Of a stretch of 64,000 bases of DNA, positions 1-7,428 are shown in pieces (positions within the stretch are counted from its first letter, which is position 1; each line of letters opens with the position of its first letter). The stretch lies in assembly GCF_009017495.1 (NCBI RefSeq), contig NZ_CP044990.1:391001-455000 (forward strand), written 5' to 3'. The translations under genes and the position numbers were made by a program. Source of the DNA: Deinococcus sp. AJ005 (lineage in GTDB: Bacteria > Deinococcota > Deinococci > Deinococcales > Deinococcaceae). Under the pieces are notes generated by a model. It did no database searches. It worked only from the letters and a program-made list of their open reading frames with translations, and had not been told where the DNA came from.

Positions 1-291
1 CGCCACGGCCCGATCAGTCTGGTGGACGAGCGCACCGCCGCCGTCTTGCTGTACCACTCTGGTTCGGCAGCCGAGGAAGGCAGACTGGCACGTGACCTGA
101 TGGGCAAGGGCGCGAAGGTCATCGGCTTTGGCGGACCCGGCGACGTGAGTTTTGAGCTGACAGGCGATGCCAGTACCCGCGCCCTGGGGGTGCTGCCCGC
201 GCTCCAGATGCTGGGCGAATGCGTGGCGCAGGCCAAGGGGCTGGATACCCTGACCCCCCGCTGGCTGACCAAAGTGGTGACCCTCGCGTGA
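1..291 (+). CDS. SIS-domain sugar isomerase/deaminase, C-terminal part (AgaS-like)
   Basis: Only the last 96 codons are present; the gene starts before the window. The first visible residues read RHGPISLVDE, the segment that typically follows the second sugar-phosphate binding loop in SIS (sugar isomerase) domains such as AgaS and the GlmS isomerase half. The rest is a short alpha/beta tail. SIS proteins of the AgaS type deaminate or isomerise amino-sugar phosphates in the cytoplasm. The stop overlaps the next start by four bases, and the following genes encode a class II aldolase and a PfkB-type kinase, so an amino-sugar or galactose-type route through tagatose phosphates is the natural reading. 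The exact substrate cannot be told from this tail. Confidence 0.7.
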   Translation, partial: RHGPISLVDERTAAVLLYHSGSAAEEGRLARDLMGKGAKVIGFGGPGDVSFELTGDASTRALGVLPALQMLGECVAQAKGLDTLTPRWLTKVVTLA

Positions 292-1109
292 CCGTGGCGG
301 CTCCTCAAACCTCTGCCGACATCATCCGCGCCGCCCGCGCCGGGGGCTACGCGCTGGCGGCCTTCAACGCCGTGAATCTGGAAACCGCACAGGCCATCGT
401 GCGGGCGGCTGAGGCCCAACGCGCGCCTGTGATCCTTCAGTTTTCCCAGAACGCCGCCCGGCACGGCGGGCTGGCGCAACTGGCCGCGCTGGGCCTGAGC
501 CTCAAGGCGGAGGCACGGGTGCCCGTCGTGCTGCACTTTGACCACGCCGAGGATGAAGGTGCGGCACTCAAAGCCCTGAAACTGGGGTTTGACGGCGTGA
601 TGCTGGAGGGTGACGATCCAGCCACCCTGCAACATCTGGCTGACGCAGCCCACGACTCGGGCGGTTACTTGGAGGCCGAGTACGAGGTGGTGGTCAAGGG
701 CGAGCGCAGCGGTGAGAGGCACGACGATCCGGCTCATCTGGCTGAATTCATCGGGGGCAGCGGCTGCGACATTCTGGCCGTGGACATCGGCAGCGCCCAC
801 AAGCAGGAGAGCAAGAACGCCCATCTGGATTTTGATCGGTTGGCCCGGCTGGCTGAACTGACGTCTCTGCCGCTGGTGCTGCATGGGGCCAGCAGCGTGC
901 CAGTAGACGATCTGGCGCGGGCCGCTACGCTGGGCGTGGCCAAGATCAACCTCGCCACCGATCTGACGCTGGCGTTCACCACAGCCGTGAAGGAGTCGCT
1001 GAACGCCGGGGCGAAAGACCCACGCCAGTATCTGGGCGCCGGGCGCGACGCCATGCAGGCCCGCGCCGAGACGTATATCCGCGCGCTGGGCGGAGCGGGC
1101 CGGGCATGA
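288..1109 (+). CDS. Class II (zinc) ketose-bisphosphate aldolase, GatY/KbaY type
   Basis: Predicted to cleave tagatose-1,6- or fructose-1,6-bisphosphate into dihydroxyacetone phosphate and glyceraldehyde-3-phosphate. The protein has 273 residues, the usual length of the short GatY/KbaY branch. Visible family motifs are HFDHAED (zinc ligand His and catalytic Asp), EAEYEVV, the glycine/serine phosphate loop around GSAHK, HGASSV and KINLATDL. I start it at GTG 288, which overlaps the SIS gene stop by four bases; an upstream in-frame start at 219 would lie deep inside that gene. The next gene encodes the matching sugar-phosphate kinase. Tagatose versus fructose bisphosphate specificity is not decided by the sequence alone. 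Confidence 0.9.
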   Translation: MTVAAPQTSADIIRAARAGGYALAAFNAVNLETAQAIVRAAEAQRAPVILQFSQNAARHGGLAQLAALGLSLKAEARVPVVLHFDHAEDEGAALKALKLGFDGVMLEGDDPATLQHLADAAHDSGGYLEAEYEVVVKGERSGERHDDPAHLAEFIGGSGCDILAVDIGSAHKQESKNAHLDFDRLARLAELTSLPLVLHGASSVPVDDLARAATLGVAKINLATDLTLAFTTAVKESLNAGAKDPRQYLGAGRDAMQARAETYIRALGGAGRA

Positions 1110-1122
1110 CCCGGGACCAGAC

Positions 1123-2037
1123 ATGCCGGAACCAGACATGATCGTCGCGCTGACGCCCAACCTCAGCCTGGACCGGACCATGACCCTGGACCGTTCCCTC
1201 GTTCCGGGCCAGCTTCACCGCGTCACGGGGCTGACGGTGGCAGCGGGGGGCAAGGGCGTCAACCTGGCGCGGGCGGTGCGGGCGTTTGGCGGCGCAAGCT
1301 GCGTGGCGGGCGTGGTAGGGGGCTTTAACGGGCAGCACTTCCGCGCCCTGCTGGAAGCCGAAGGTCTGGAGAACGTGCTGGAAGACGGCGAGGGGGAGAC
1401 CCGTGAATGTCAGGCATTGCTGAGCGGCGGTGATCCTGGTGAGCGCGGCCACCCCACCGAGATCAACGAGGCTGGCCCCCCGTATCAACCCGGAGCCGTG
1501 GCCCGCCTGCTTTCTCACCTGCCGCAGGGTCAAGTGGTGGTCTGCGGCAGCCTCGCGCCGAACACGCCAGGAACGGCATTTCTGGACATGCTGCGCGGCC
1601 TGGACAGGCCAGTGGTGGACAGCAGCGGCGCGGGTCTGGAAGCCGCCGTGCAGGCCGGGGCCAGCCTGATCAAGCCCAACGAACATGAACTGGAAGCGCT
1701 CACGGGTAGCGCCGCGCTGGATTCCGCCCGTGAGCTGTACCGCCGCAGCGGCGTTCAGGTGTTGCTGACACGGGGGGCACACGGCGCGGCGTTCGTCGGT
1801 GAAGAAGTCTGGGAAGTCGAGGCCCCCCAGATCGAGGTCAAGAATCCAGTCGGCAGCGGCGACACCCTGCTGGGCACCTTCCTGTGGGCACGGCAGGGTG
1901 GCCAGTCCATCCCCGACGCCCTGCGGCTGGCCGTCGCGGCAGGCAGTGCCAACGCGATGCTGGGCGGCCCCCTCAAATTCCGCGCGGACGTGGCGCGCGA
2001 GTTGATGATGCGGACCCGGCTGCTGACTCCAGCCTGA
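1123..2037 (+). CDS. PfkB-family sugar-phosphate kinase (1-phosphofructokinase/tagatose-6-phosphate kinase type)
   Basis: Ribokinase-superfamily kinase of about 300 residues, predicted to phosphorylate fructose-1-phosphate or tagatose-6-phosphate with ATP. The N-terminus carries the LacC/FruK-like TPNLSLDRT stretch, the middle a glycine-rich AAGGKGVNLARA segment, and the C-terminus the PfkB signature NPVGSGDTLLG with the catalytic Asp in GSGD. The GH4 and aldolase neighbours favour the tagatose side. The start is uncertain: ATG 1123 and ATG 1138 are both possible, and 1138 gives the more typical family N-terminus (MIVALTPN). It lies 13 bases after the aldolase gene in the same operon. Confidence 0.88.
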   Translation: MPEPDMIVALTPNLSLDRTMTLDRSLVPGQLHRVTGLTVAAGGKGVNLARAVRAFGGASCVAGVVGGFNGQHFRALLEAEGLENVLEDGEGETRECQALLSGGDPGERGHPTEINEAGPPYQPGAVARLLSHLPQGQVVVCGSLAPNTPGTAFLDMLRGLDRPVVDSSGAGLEAAVQAGASLIKPNEHELEALTGSAALDSARELYRRSGVQVLLTRGAHGAAFVGEEVWEVEAPQIEVKNPVGSGDTLLGTFLWARQGGQSIPDALRLAVAAGSANAMLGGPLKFRADVARELMMRTRLLTPA

Positions 2038-2144
2038 ACCCGAATGTCATGCTGTCCGGCCAGAGAACGCCGCTTCCCCTGAACCCATCGCCCGCCTTGG
2101 CCTGTGGTGAGCCGGGCTGATTTTCCCTCCTGGAGTTGTGCTGC

Positions 2145-3521
2145 ATGACCAAGATCGCCATTATCGGTGCCGGAAGCGCCGTCTTTGCCCAGCAGATGAT
2201 CACCGACGTCCTCTCCATCGACGGCCTGGAGGCAGGCGAATTCGGCCTGATCGACATCGACCCGCTGCGACTCGCTCAGGCCCATGAACTTGCTGAACTG
2301 ACCGTGGCCCGCAGCGGTAAGCCGTTCACGGTCACGTCCTCCACAGACCGCCTGACCACGCTGCCCGGCACCGATTTCGTGATCAACACCATCGAGGTCT
2401 CGGGACTGGGCAACGTCCGGCACGACTACGACATTCCCATGAAGTACGGCGTGGACCAGTGTATCGGCGACACCACCGGCCCCGGCGGCGTGATGAAGTT
2501 CCTGCGGACGGCCCCCGCGTGGCTGGACATTCTGCGCGACATCGAGCGGCTGGCTTCCGGAGCTGTGGTGATGAACTACACCAACCCGATGAGCGCCCTG
2601 GTGCTGCTGTCGGCGCGGGGGTCAAACCTCAAGGTATACGGCCTGTGCCACTCCATCCAGAACACCCTGGCCGAGCTGGCCGGGTACCTGGACCTGCCCA
2701 TGAGCGAACTCACCTACCGCTGCGCTGGGGTCAACCATCTGTCCTGGTTCACCGAGCTGAGTTGGAAGGGAAAGGACCTGATGCTCAAATTGCGTGCGGC
2801 GATGCTGAAACCTGCAATCTATGAACAGGACATCATCCGTTTCGAGATGCTCAGGCATTTCGGGGCCTTCCCCACAGAGTCCAGTGGGCATTTCTCGGAG
2901 TACGTGCCGTATTTTCGCAAGCGCCCCGATCTGCTGGCGCAGTTCACCCGGCCAGCCTACAAGGGCGAGAGCGGCTTTTACGCCCACAACTGGCCGCAGT
3001 GGCGGCAAGAACACGCCGCGCGGGTCGCCGATCTGATCGCCCGCGAGAAGGCTGGGGAGGCCGCCATTGACATGACACGCAGCCCGGAGTTCGCCTCCAA
3101 CATCATCGAGGGTATGGTACTGAACCGGCCCCAGCAGATCACCTGCAACCTGCCCAACATGGCGGACGGAGCTGTGCTGAACGGGACTGTGCTGAATGGG
3201 ACTGTGCTGATCGACAACCTGCCGCCCGACGGCGTGGTGGAGGTGGGCTGCACGGTGGACGGCGGCGGTATTCACCCGCAGCCCTACGGACGGCTGCCCG
3301 AGGCGCTGGCCGCGCTGGACCGCTCCCACATGGCGGTTCACAGCCTGCTGGCCGATTCTGTGCTGTACCGGGACCGCGAACTGGCGGTGCAGGCGCTGAT
3401 GCTGGATCCGCTGACCGCCGCCGTCTGCTCGTTGGACGAGATCCGGGCCATGTTTGCCGAACTGGTGGAGGCCGAACACGCCGATCTGCCCGAATACCTG
3501 CGCGAGACGGTGAACGCGTGA
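2145..3521 (+). CDS. GH4 family glycosidase, MelA-like (alpha-galactosidase/alpha-glucosidase)
   Basis: NAD- and metal-dependent glycoside hydrolase of family 4. An N-terminal Rossmann motif (IIGAGSAVFAQQM) is followed by DTTGPGG, NYTNPMSALV, the metal-ligand Cys in GLCHSIQ and the second metal ligand in AGVNHLSW. These match E. coli MelA closely as I recall it, so alpha-galactosidase is the best guess. ATG 2145 is chosen because GGAG lies nine bases upstream; an in-frame TTG at 2136 has no such site. Near residues 343-355 the protein carries an extra VLNGT-type duplication encoded by a 15-base tandem repeat, just before the conserved LIDNLP segment. It probably releases the hexose handled by the upstream kinase and aldolase. 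Confidence 0.88.
   Translation: MTKIAIIGAGSAVFAQQMITDVLSIDGLEAGEFGLIDIDPLRLAQAHELAELTVARSGKPFTVTSSTDRLTTLPGTDFVINTIEVSGLGNVRHDYDIPMKYGVDQCIGDTTGPGGVMKFLRTAPAWLDILRDIERLASGAVVMNYTNPMSALVLLSARGSNLKVYGLCHSIQNTLAELAGYLDLPMSELTYRCAGVNHLSWFTELSWKGKDLMLKLRAAMLKPAIYEQDIIRFEMLRHFGAFPTESSGHFSEYVPYFRKRPDLLAQFTRPAYKGESGFYAHNWPQWRQEHAARVADLIAREKAGEAAIDMTRSPEFASNIIEGMVLNRPQQITCNLPNMADGAVLNGTVLNGTVLIDNLPPDGVVEVGCTVDGGGIHPQPYGRLPEALAALDRSHMAVHSLLADSVLYRDRELAVQALMLDPLTAAVCSLDEIRAMFAELVEAEHADLPEYLRETVNA
3172..3210 (+). repeat. In-frame 15-base tandem repeat inside the GH4 gene
   Basis: Two full units, CTGTGCTGAACGGGA and CTGTGCTGAATGGGA, are followed by a nine-base partial unit. The unit length is a multiple of three, so the reading frame is kept and the protein gains repeated VLNGT residues. 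MelA-type proteins have no such extension at this point by my recollection, so this looks like a slippage duplication within the coding region. Confidence 0.85.
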
Positions 3522-4852
3522 GTGGTCCAGTGATAGGTGGGCCAGTCAGGGGAGAGCCAGTCACCCTGCTGATCTTGGGCGCGGGCAGCCGGGGGCAGAC
3601 CTATGCCGACTACGCCTTACACCATCCGGCAGAGGGCGTGGTGGTGGCGGTGGCCGAGCCGGATCCGGTGCGCCGCGCCGCCTTCGCCGAACGTCATCAC
3701 TTACCGCCCGAACAGGTTTTTACCGACTGGCGCACGGCTTTAAAGCATCCAAAACTAGCTGACGTGGCTGTGATCGCCACCCAGGACGCCGATCATGTCG
3801 CCCCAGTGGAGGCCGCCGCCGCCCTCGGCTATCACCTGCTGCTGGAAAAGCCGATGGCCCCCGACGAGGAAGGTTGCCGCCGGATCGTCACGGCAGCCGA
3901 ACATCACGGCGTCATGCTGGGCGTCTGCCACGTCCTGCGTTACACCGCCTACACCCAGGCCCTGAAAGCTGTGCTGGACGCTGGAACCATCGGCGAGATC
4001 GTCAGCGTGGAGCATCTGGAGCCGGTGGGGTACTGGCATCAGGCGCATTCGTTTGTGCGCGGCCACTGGCGCAACTCGCAGGAAAGCAGCCCGATGCTGC
4101 TGGCCAAGTCGTGCCACGATCTGGACTGGCTGCGGTACATCGTCGGCCTGCCGTGTCAGCGCGTTTCGTCTTTCGGCAGCCTGAAGCACTTCCGCCGCGA
4201 GGCCCAGCCGCCCGGTGCGGCGGACCGTTGTCTGGACTGCCCGCCTGAGATCGAAAACGCCTGTCCGTACTCGGCCAAACGCTACTACCTGGGGCAACTG
4301 GAGGCTGGAAATACCGACTGGCCGCTGAATGTCATCACCGCCGACCTCACCCTTGGGGGCGTGACGGCGGCGCTGCGGGACGGTCCCTATGGGCTTTGCG
4401 TCTACGCCTGCGACAACGATGTGGTGGACCATCAGGTCGTGGGCTTCGAGTTCCCCGGCGGCGTGACAGCCAGCTTCACCATGACCGCTTTCACCCGCGC
4501 GCGTGGCCGCGAGACCCGGATCTTCGGCACGCGTGGCGAACTGTACGGCGACAGTCAGAGTATCGAGGTCTACGACTTTCTGACGGGCAAGACTGCTGTG
4601 CTGGACACCGCCATCGCCTCGGACGGCAGTATCCTGTCGGGGCATGGCGGCGGGGACGACGGGCTGATGGCGGCGTTTCTGGCCGCAGTGGGCCAGCACG
4701 ATCCTGGCCTGATCCTGAGTGGTCCACAGGAAACGTTGGAAAGTCACCTGATGGTCTTTGCGGCGGAGCGGGCGCGGCAGTCGGGGCAGGTGGTCAATGT
4801 GAACGCGGCGGAACACCGTGGCGGGCCGCTTCACGCCATCATCCCGGACTGA
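3518..4852 (+). CDS. Gfo/Idh/MocA-family NAD(P)-dependent oxidoreductase with Cys cluster
   Basis: The N-terminal Rossmann fold (LLILGAGSRGQ) and the family lysine motif LEKPMAP define a Gfo/Idh/MocA enzyme of 444 residues. KSCHDLDWLRY supplies the usual catalytic-region His. A central CLDCPPEIENACPYSAKRY segment carries three cysteines and marks the long subfamily with a mid-protein Cys cluster. It starts at GTG 3518, overlapping the GH4 stop by four bases, so it is the last gene of the sugar operon. Members oxidise sugars or inositols or epimerise sugar acids. Some NAD-dependent glycosidases (GH109) share the fold, so a second glycosidase is a possible alternative. The first dozen residues (GPVIGGPVRGEPV) are repetitive and precede the fold. 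Confidence 0.82.
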   Translation: MSGPVIGGPVRGEPVTLLILGAGSRGQTYADYALHHPAEGVVVAVAEPDPVRRAAFAERHHLPPEQVFTDWRTALKHPKLADVAVIATQDADHVAPVEAAAALGYHLLLEKPMAPDEEGCRRIVTAAEHHGVMLGVCHVLRYTAYTQALKAVLDAGTIGEIVSVEHLEPVGYWHQAHSFVRGHWRNSQESSPMLLAKSCHDLDWLRYIVGLPCQRVSSFGSLKHFRREAQPPGAADRCLDCPPEIENACPYSAKRYYLGQLEAGNTDWPLNVITADLTLGGVTAALRDGPYGLCVYACDNDVVDHQVVGFEFPGGVTASFTMTAFTRARGRETRIFGTRGELYGDSQSIEVYDFLTGKTAVLDTAIASDGSILSGHGGGDDGLMAAFLAAVGQHDPGLILSGPQETLESHLMVFAAERARQSGQVVNVNAAEHRGGPLHAIIPD

Positions 4853-5046
4853 CCGCAGACTCGGGGACGAAGTCGAGGAAGAAGAGAGGTCCGCGCGCCC
4901 GCCCGCTCTGAAGCCGTTGAGCTGGCCGGGCAGACGGCGATGCTCTAAGAGTTCTGGGTGACGGCCAGCCAGCGTGTAAGGCCGGCCGACAAACGCTCCC
5001 TTGACCCAGGCTGGGCACGGCTTTGAAGTCAGTCCACACCACGTGA

Positions 5047-6123
5047 CTACGAACGTGGGATATTCAACGCCACATGGAGACTGTCCTGTGGAGTCACTTT
5101 GCTGGCGGGCACCGACGCGACATCTACCGTGAACCGCAGGTCCGAAATGCCCTCCGGCAGTGCAGTAGAGAGGCAGGGGACATCTTCCGGCGCCATCAGC
5201 CGCAGGTTCCTGGCGGCCAGCCGCGTGTCAAACCCGGTCGACAGCGCACGGACCAGGGTTTTCCCCAGGGCCATCGCAACGTTGCAGTCAAACCTCTTCA
5301 GCATCTCCCGGTCATGGAGCAGTCTGGCCCGCACATCCTGAATCAGTTCGCCCAGGGTTACCTCCGTCCTGGACGGCTGCAGCTTCAGCGAGAGGATGGT
5401 GACGTCGCCGCCGTCAAAGGGCAAGCGCAACTGTTTCAGGGAGAAATTGTGTTGCCGGCCCTTTCCCACGGTGCACTTCACTTCGGCGTGCTTGCCGTCG
5501 ACACCGAAGCTGTATGTGTTTTCCGGGTGGTCTCGCCAGACCTGGACCGCCTGGGCAGTGTCAGTCGCGCGCGCGATGATAAAAACCTCCGCCCACAGCT
5601 CTGGGGACGCGAGGCGGGGTTCCCGGTTCAGGTAGGCCAATACATAGGCGATGTGCCGGGTCATCTCTGCGACGTCATGTGTTGTGGCGTCATCAGGCAG
5701 GGCCAGTACCGCTCCCCCGACAACGTTCAGAAAGTACGCGTGGATTCCAGCGTCGTCTCCGCGGCAGCGCACCACCAGAAACTTGTGCTGGTCGCGTGTG
5801 CCATCTGCGTGGGTGATGTTGCACAGGACGTCATGTTCAACGCCCAGATGCGGCACTCCGAAGTGAAATATCGGATTGCCCGTGGCCTGCAGCAGGACTG
5901 CGGGTGCTCCCTGTCCGTCGATGGCCAGATGGTGCTGGGGGCGTCCGGGGAAAGGACGCACGCTGAAGGCCCGCAGCCCCTCTGGCTGCGGGCCTTCTTT
6001 CTGGAGCTGGGTGAACGTTTCGAGGATGGGGGTGAACGGGTTGCCCACGGGCTTGCGCACGCGGGTCTTCGCTGGCGTGGCGTTGTGCTGGAAGGTGGTA
6101 CTGGGGTTGGATGGGGGCTTCAC
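5047..6123 (-). CDS. DUF4420 protein, PD-(D/E)XK nuclease-like, orphan, with altered active site
   Basis: The 358-residue protein fits the DUF4420 (PF14390) pattern. SPELWAEVFIIA at about residues 163-174 matches the family's GELWLL helix. The nuclease-core strand YSFGVDGKHAEVK at about 204-216 is followed by a QL motif (SLKQLRLP), and the C-terminus DLRFTVDVA matches the family's GV-D-RY-DL ending. Known members are commonly described from restriction-like defence clusters with DNA methylase, Z1-domain and AIPR genes; none of those is present here. The Asp expected just before Phe in the core strand is Ser (YSF), so nuclease activity is doubtful. GTG 6123 is used, preceded by AGGA. It lies alone between the sugar operon and a broken regulator. 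Confidence 0.72.
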   Translation of the reverse strand: MKPPSNPSTTFQHNATPAKTRVRKPVGNPFTPILETFTQLQKEGPQPEGLRAFSVRPFPGRPQHHLAIDGQGAPAVLLQATGNPIFHFGVPHLGVEHDVLCNITHADGTRDQHKFLVVRCRGDDAGIHAYFLNVVGGAVLALPDDATTHDVAEMTRHIAYVLAYLNREPRLASPELWAEVFIIARATDTAQAVQVWRDHPENTYSFGVDGKHAEVKCTVGKGRQHNFSLKQLRLPFDGGDVTILSLKLQPSRTEVTLGELIQDVRARLLHDREMLKRFDCNVAMALGKTLVRALSTGFDTRLAARNLRLMAPEDVPCLSTALPEGISDLRFTVDVASVPASKVTPQDSLHVALNIPRS

Positions 6124-6305
6124 AAGTTTAATCCTGGCACGGGTCTTTTCAAGGCAATATTTTGATGTTGCCGCGCATAAAGGTGGACCCGGGGCCCGTT
6201 GCTGGCGGGTGGTGATCCTGATAGGCCCCGTTATGGTGCCTAGACCTCGCCCGCCCGGACGTGACGCAGCCTCAATTCAACTGGACGTAGCGGCTCTGAG
6301 CCACA

Positions 6306-6946
6306 ATGGGCCATGAAGCGCCACTTTTGACCGACGCCACGCTGCTGAGCCGGGCGCTGGGCTGGCTCAGGAAACAGTCCGGCTGGGACGCGAGACTGGA
6401 TGGAGTGTTCAGCGGACAGGCAGTGGTGGGGCGTCGCGGCTGGAACTGCTCGGCCCACTGGAGGTGCATCACGCTGCGGGTCACCTGCGATTTCCGCTAC
6501 GCCGGTCTGCCGAACTGCTGACCTATCTCGCCCTGTATGGTCCCGCCACGCGTCAGCAGTTGCTGGCGGCGCTGTGGGAGGGCGCCCCAGATTCAAAGAT
6601 GGTGGACCTGTTCAAAAAAACTCTCCGGGGTCTGTGTGAAACCTTGCGGCTTCTGCTCCCCGCTGGCACAGCCCCAGTGTTGATCGAGAACGGGAAACAT
6701 ACGCTGCACCCCCTGCTGGATGTCACCGCTGCGTGGCTGCCCAGCGATCTGTTCCCGGCGCCAGCGGTGCGGCGTGGCGGGCCTGTTGAGGTACGCGGGG
6801 CTTTTCTAGCCGACGCCCAGGGACCGTGGGTAGATGACGTGCGGGCGGGTGTCCAGCAGCGTCTGTGCGCTGAACTCGAGCGGCGCGCGGCGGACCACGA
6901 TGCGTCAGTCCTGAACGCGTTGCGGGTTGCGCGCGGTCTGAACTGA
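6306..6946 (+). pseudogene. SARP/BTAD-like winged-helix regulator, frameshifted
   Basis: From about 6422 to 6946 one frame encodes SRLELLGPLEV, then RRSAELLTYLALYG and QQLLAALWEG. This is the OmpR-like DNA-binding domain that opens SARP/BTAD transcriptional activators, followed by a short C-terminal part. There is no start codon in that frame; it is closed at 6316. The plausible N-terminus, beginning at ATG 6306, is one base out of register, so a single shift near the GGGG run around 6426-6429 would join the two into about 213 residues. It could be a decayed gene, a sequencing error or recoding. The protein is short for the family because no BTAD/TPR part follows. Its last 44 codons are duplicated at 9506-9637. 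Confidence 0.6.
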
Positions 6947-7033
6947 AGCTGGCCACCATGGCGGCGCGGTGCATCAGCCTGAGAACGAACAGCGATGTCT
7001 GGGGCAGACGTTGCGGGTATAAGAGCCGCGCGC

Positions 7034-7204
7034 TTATGCTGACGCCAGCCGGGTGTCCCGGGGACCGACGGACAAGATCCAGTGCAGTTTACCGTTGACC
7101 AGGAGCGGATACCTGGCGGCAGCCCCGTGTTCCTCGCTCAGCGCCACGACCTCCCGCGCTGCGTCTTGGGCGTCGGCGATCATGGCCGCCAGATCCGGGC
7201 GCAT
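7034..7204 (-). CDS. Small conserved-looking protein of unknown function, 56 residues
   Basis: The reverse strand encodes a 56-residue protein that begins MRPDLAAMIADAQDAAREV and ends SVGPRDTRLASA, with an amphipathic N-terminal helix and a basic C-terminus. AGGAAG lies about eleven bases before the ATG. I do not recognise a family. A run of seven C residues about 30 bases upstream separates this frame from a preceding ATGACCACC start; with six Cs that start would read straight into the gene, adding about 14 residues. The gene lies in the island between the broken regulator and the cyclic-di-GMP gene. It is below common length cut-offs, so it is easily missed. Confidence 0.45.
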   Translation of the reverse strand: MRPDLAAMIADAQDAAREVVALSEEHGAAARYPLLVNGKLHWILSVGPRDTRLASA

Positions 7205-7428
7205 GTCCAGGCCATCTTCCTGTTCAGAGTGGGGGGGTGGTCATCCCCGGAAAATTGCCAGGGCGGCCAACACGTGCTGGAAACGCGCTTTTTGCAGACC
7301 TCGACACCGGCAGTTCCTTAATCCGAAGGCCCGGACTCTCTGTGACCCAGCCTGAAGGCAGATCGGCCTTATCCCAAATGTTTGGATGCCGTGAACCTTC
7401 TGTCATTGCCCAGGGACTACCCTGCCCT

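Noticed and set aside
976..1782. Long reverse open frame across the aldolase and kinase genes
   Set aside because: It is antisense to two well-supported genes, with no ribosome binding site and no family features.
4839..5042. Reverse open frame VWTDFKAVPSLGQG, considered as a transposase scrap
   Set aside because: The resemblance to transposase motifs is too weak; no terminal inverted repeats or target duplications were seen around it.
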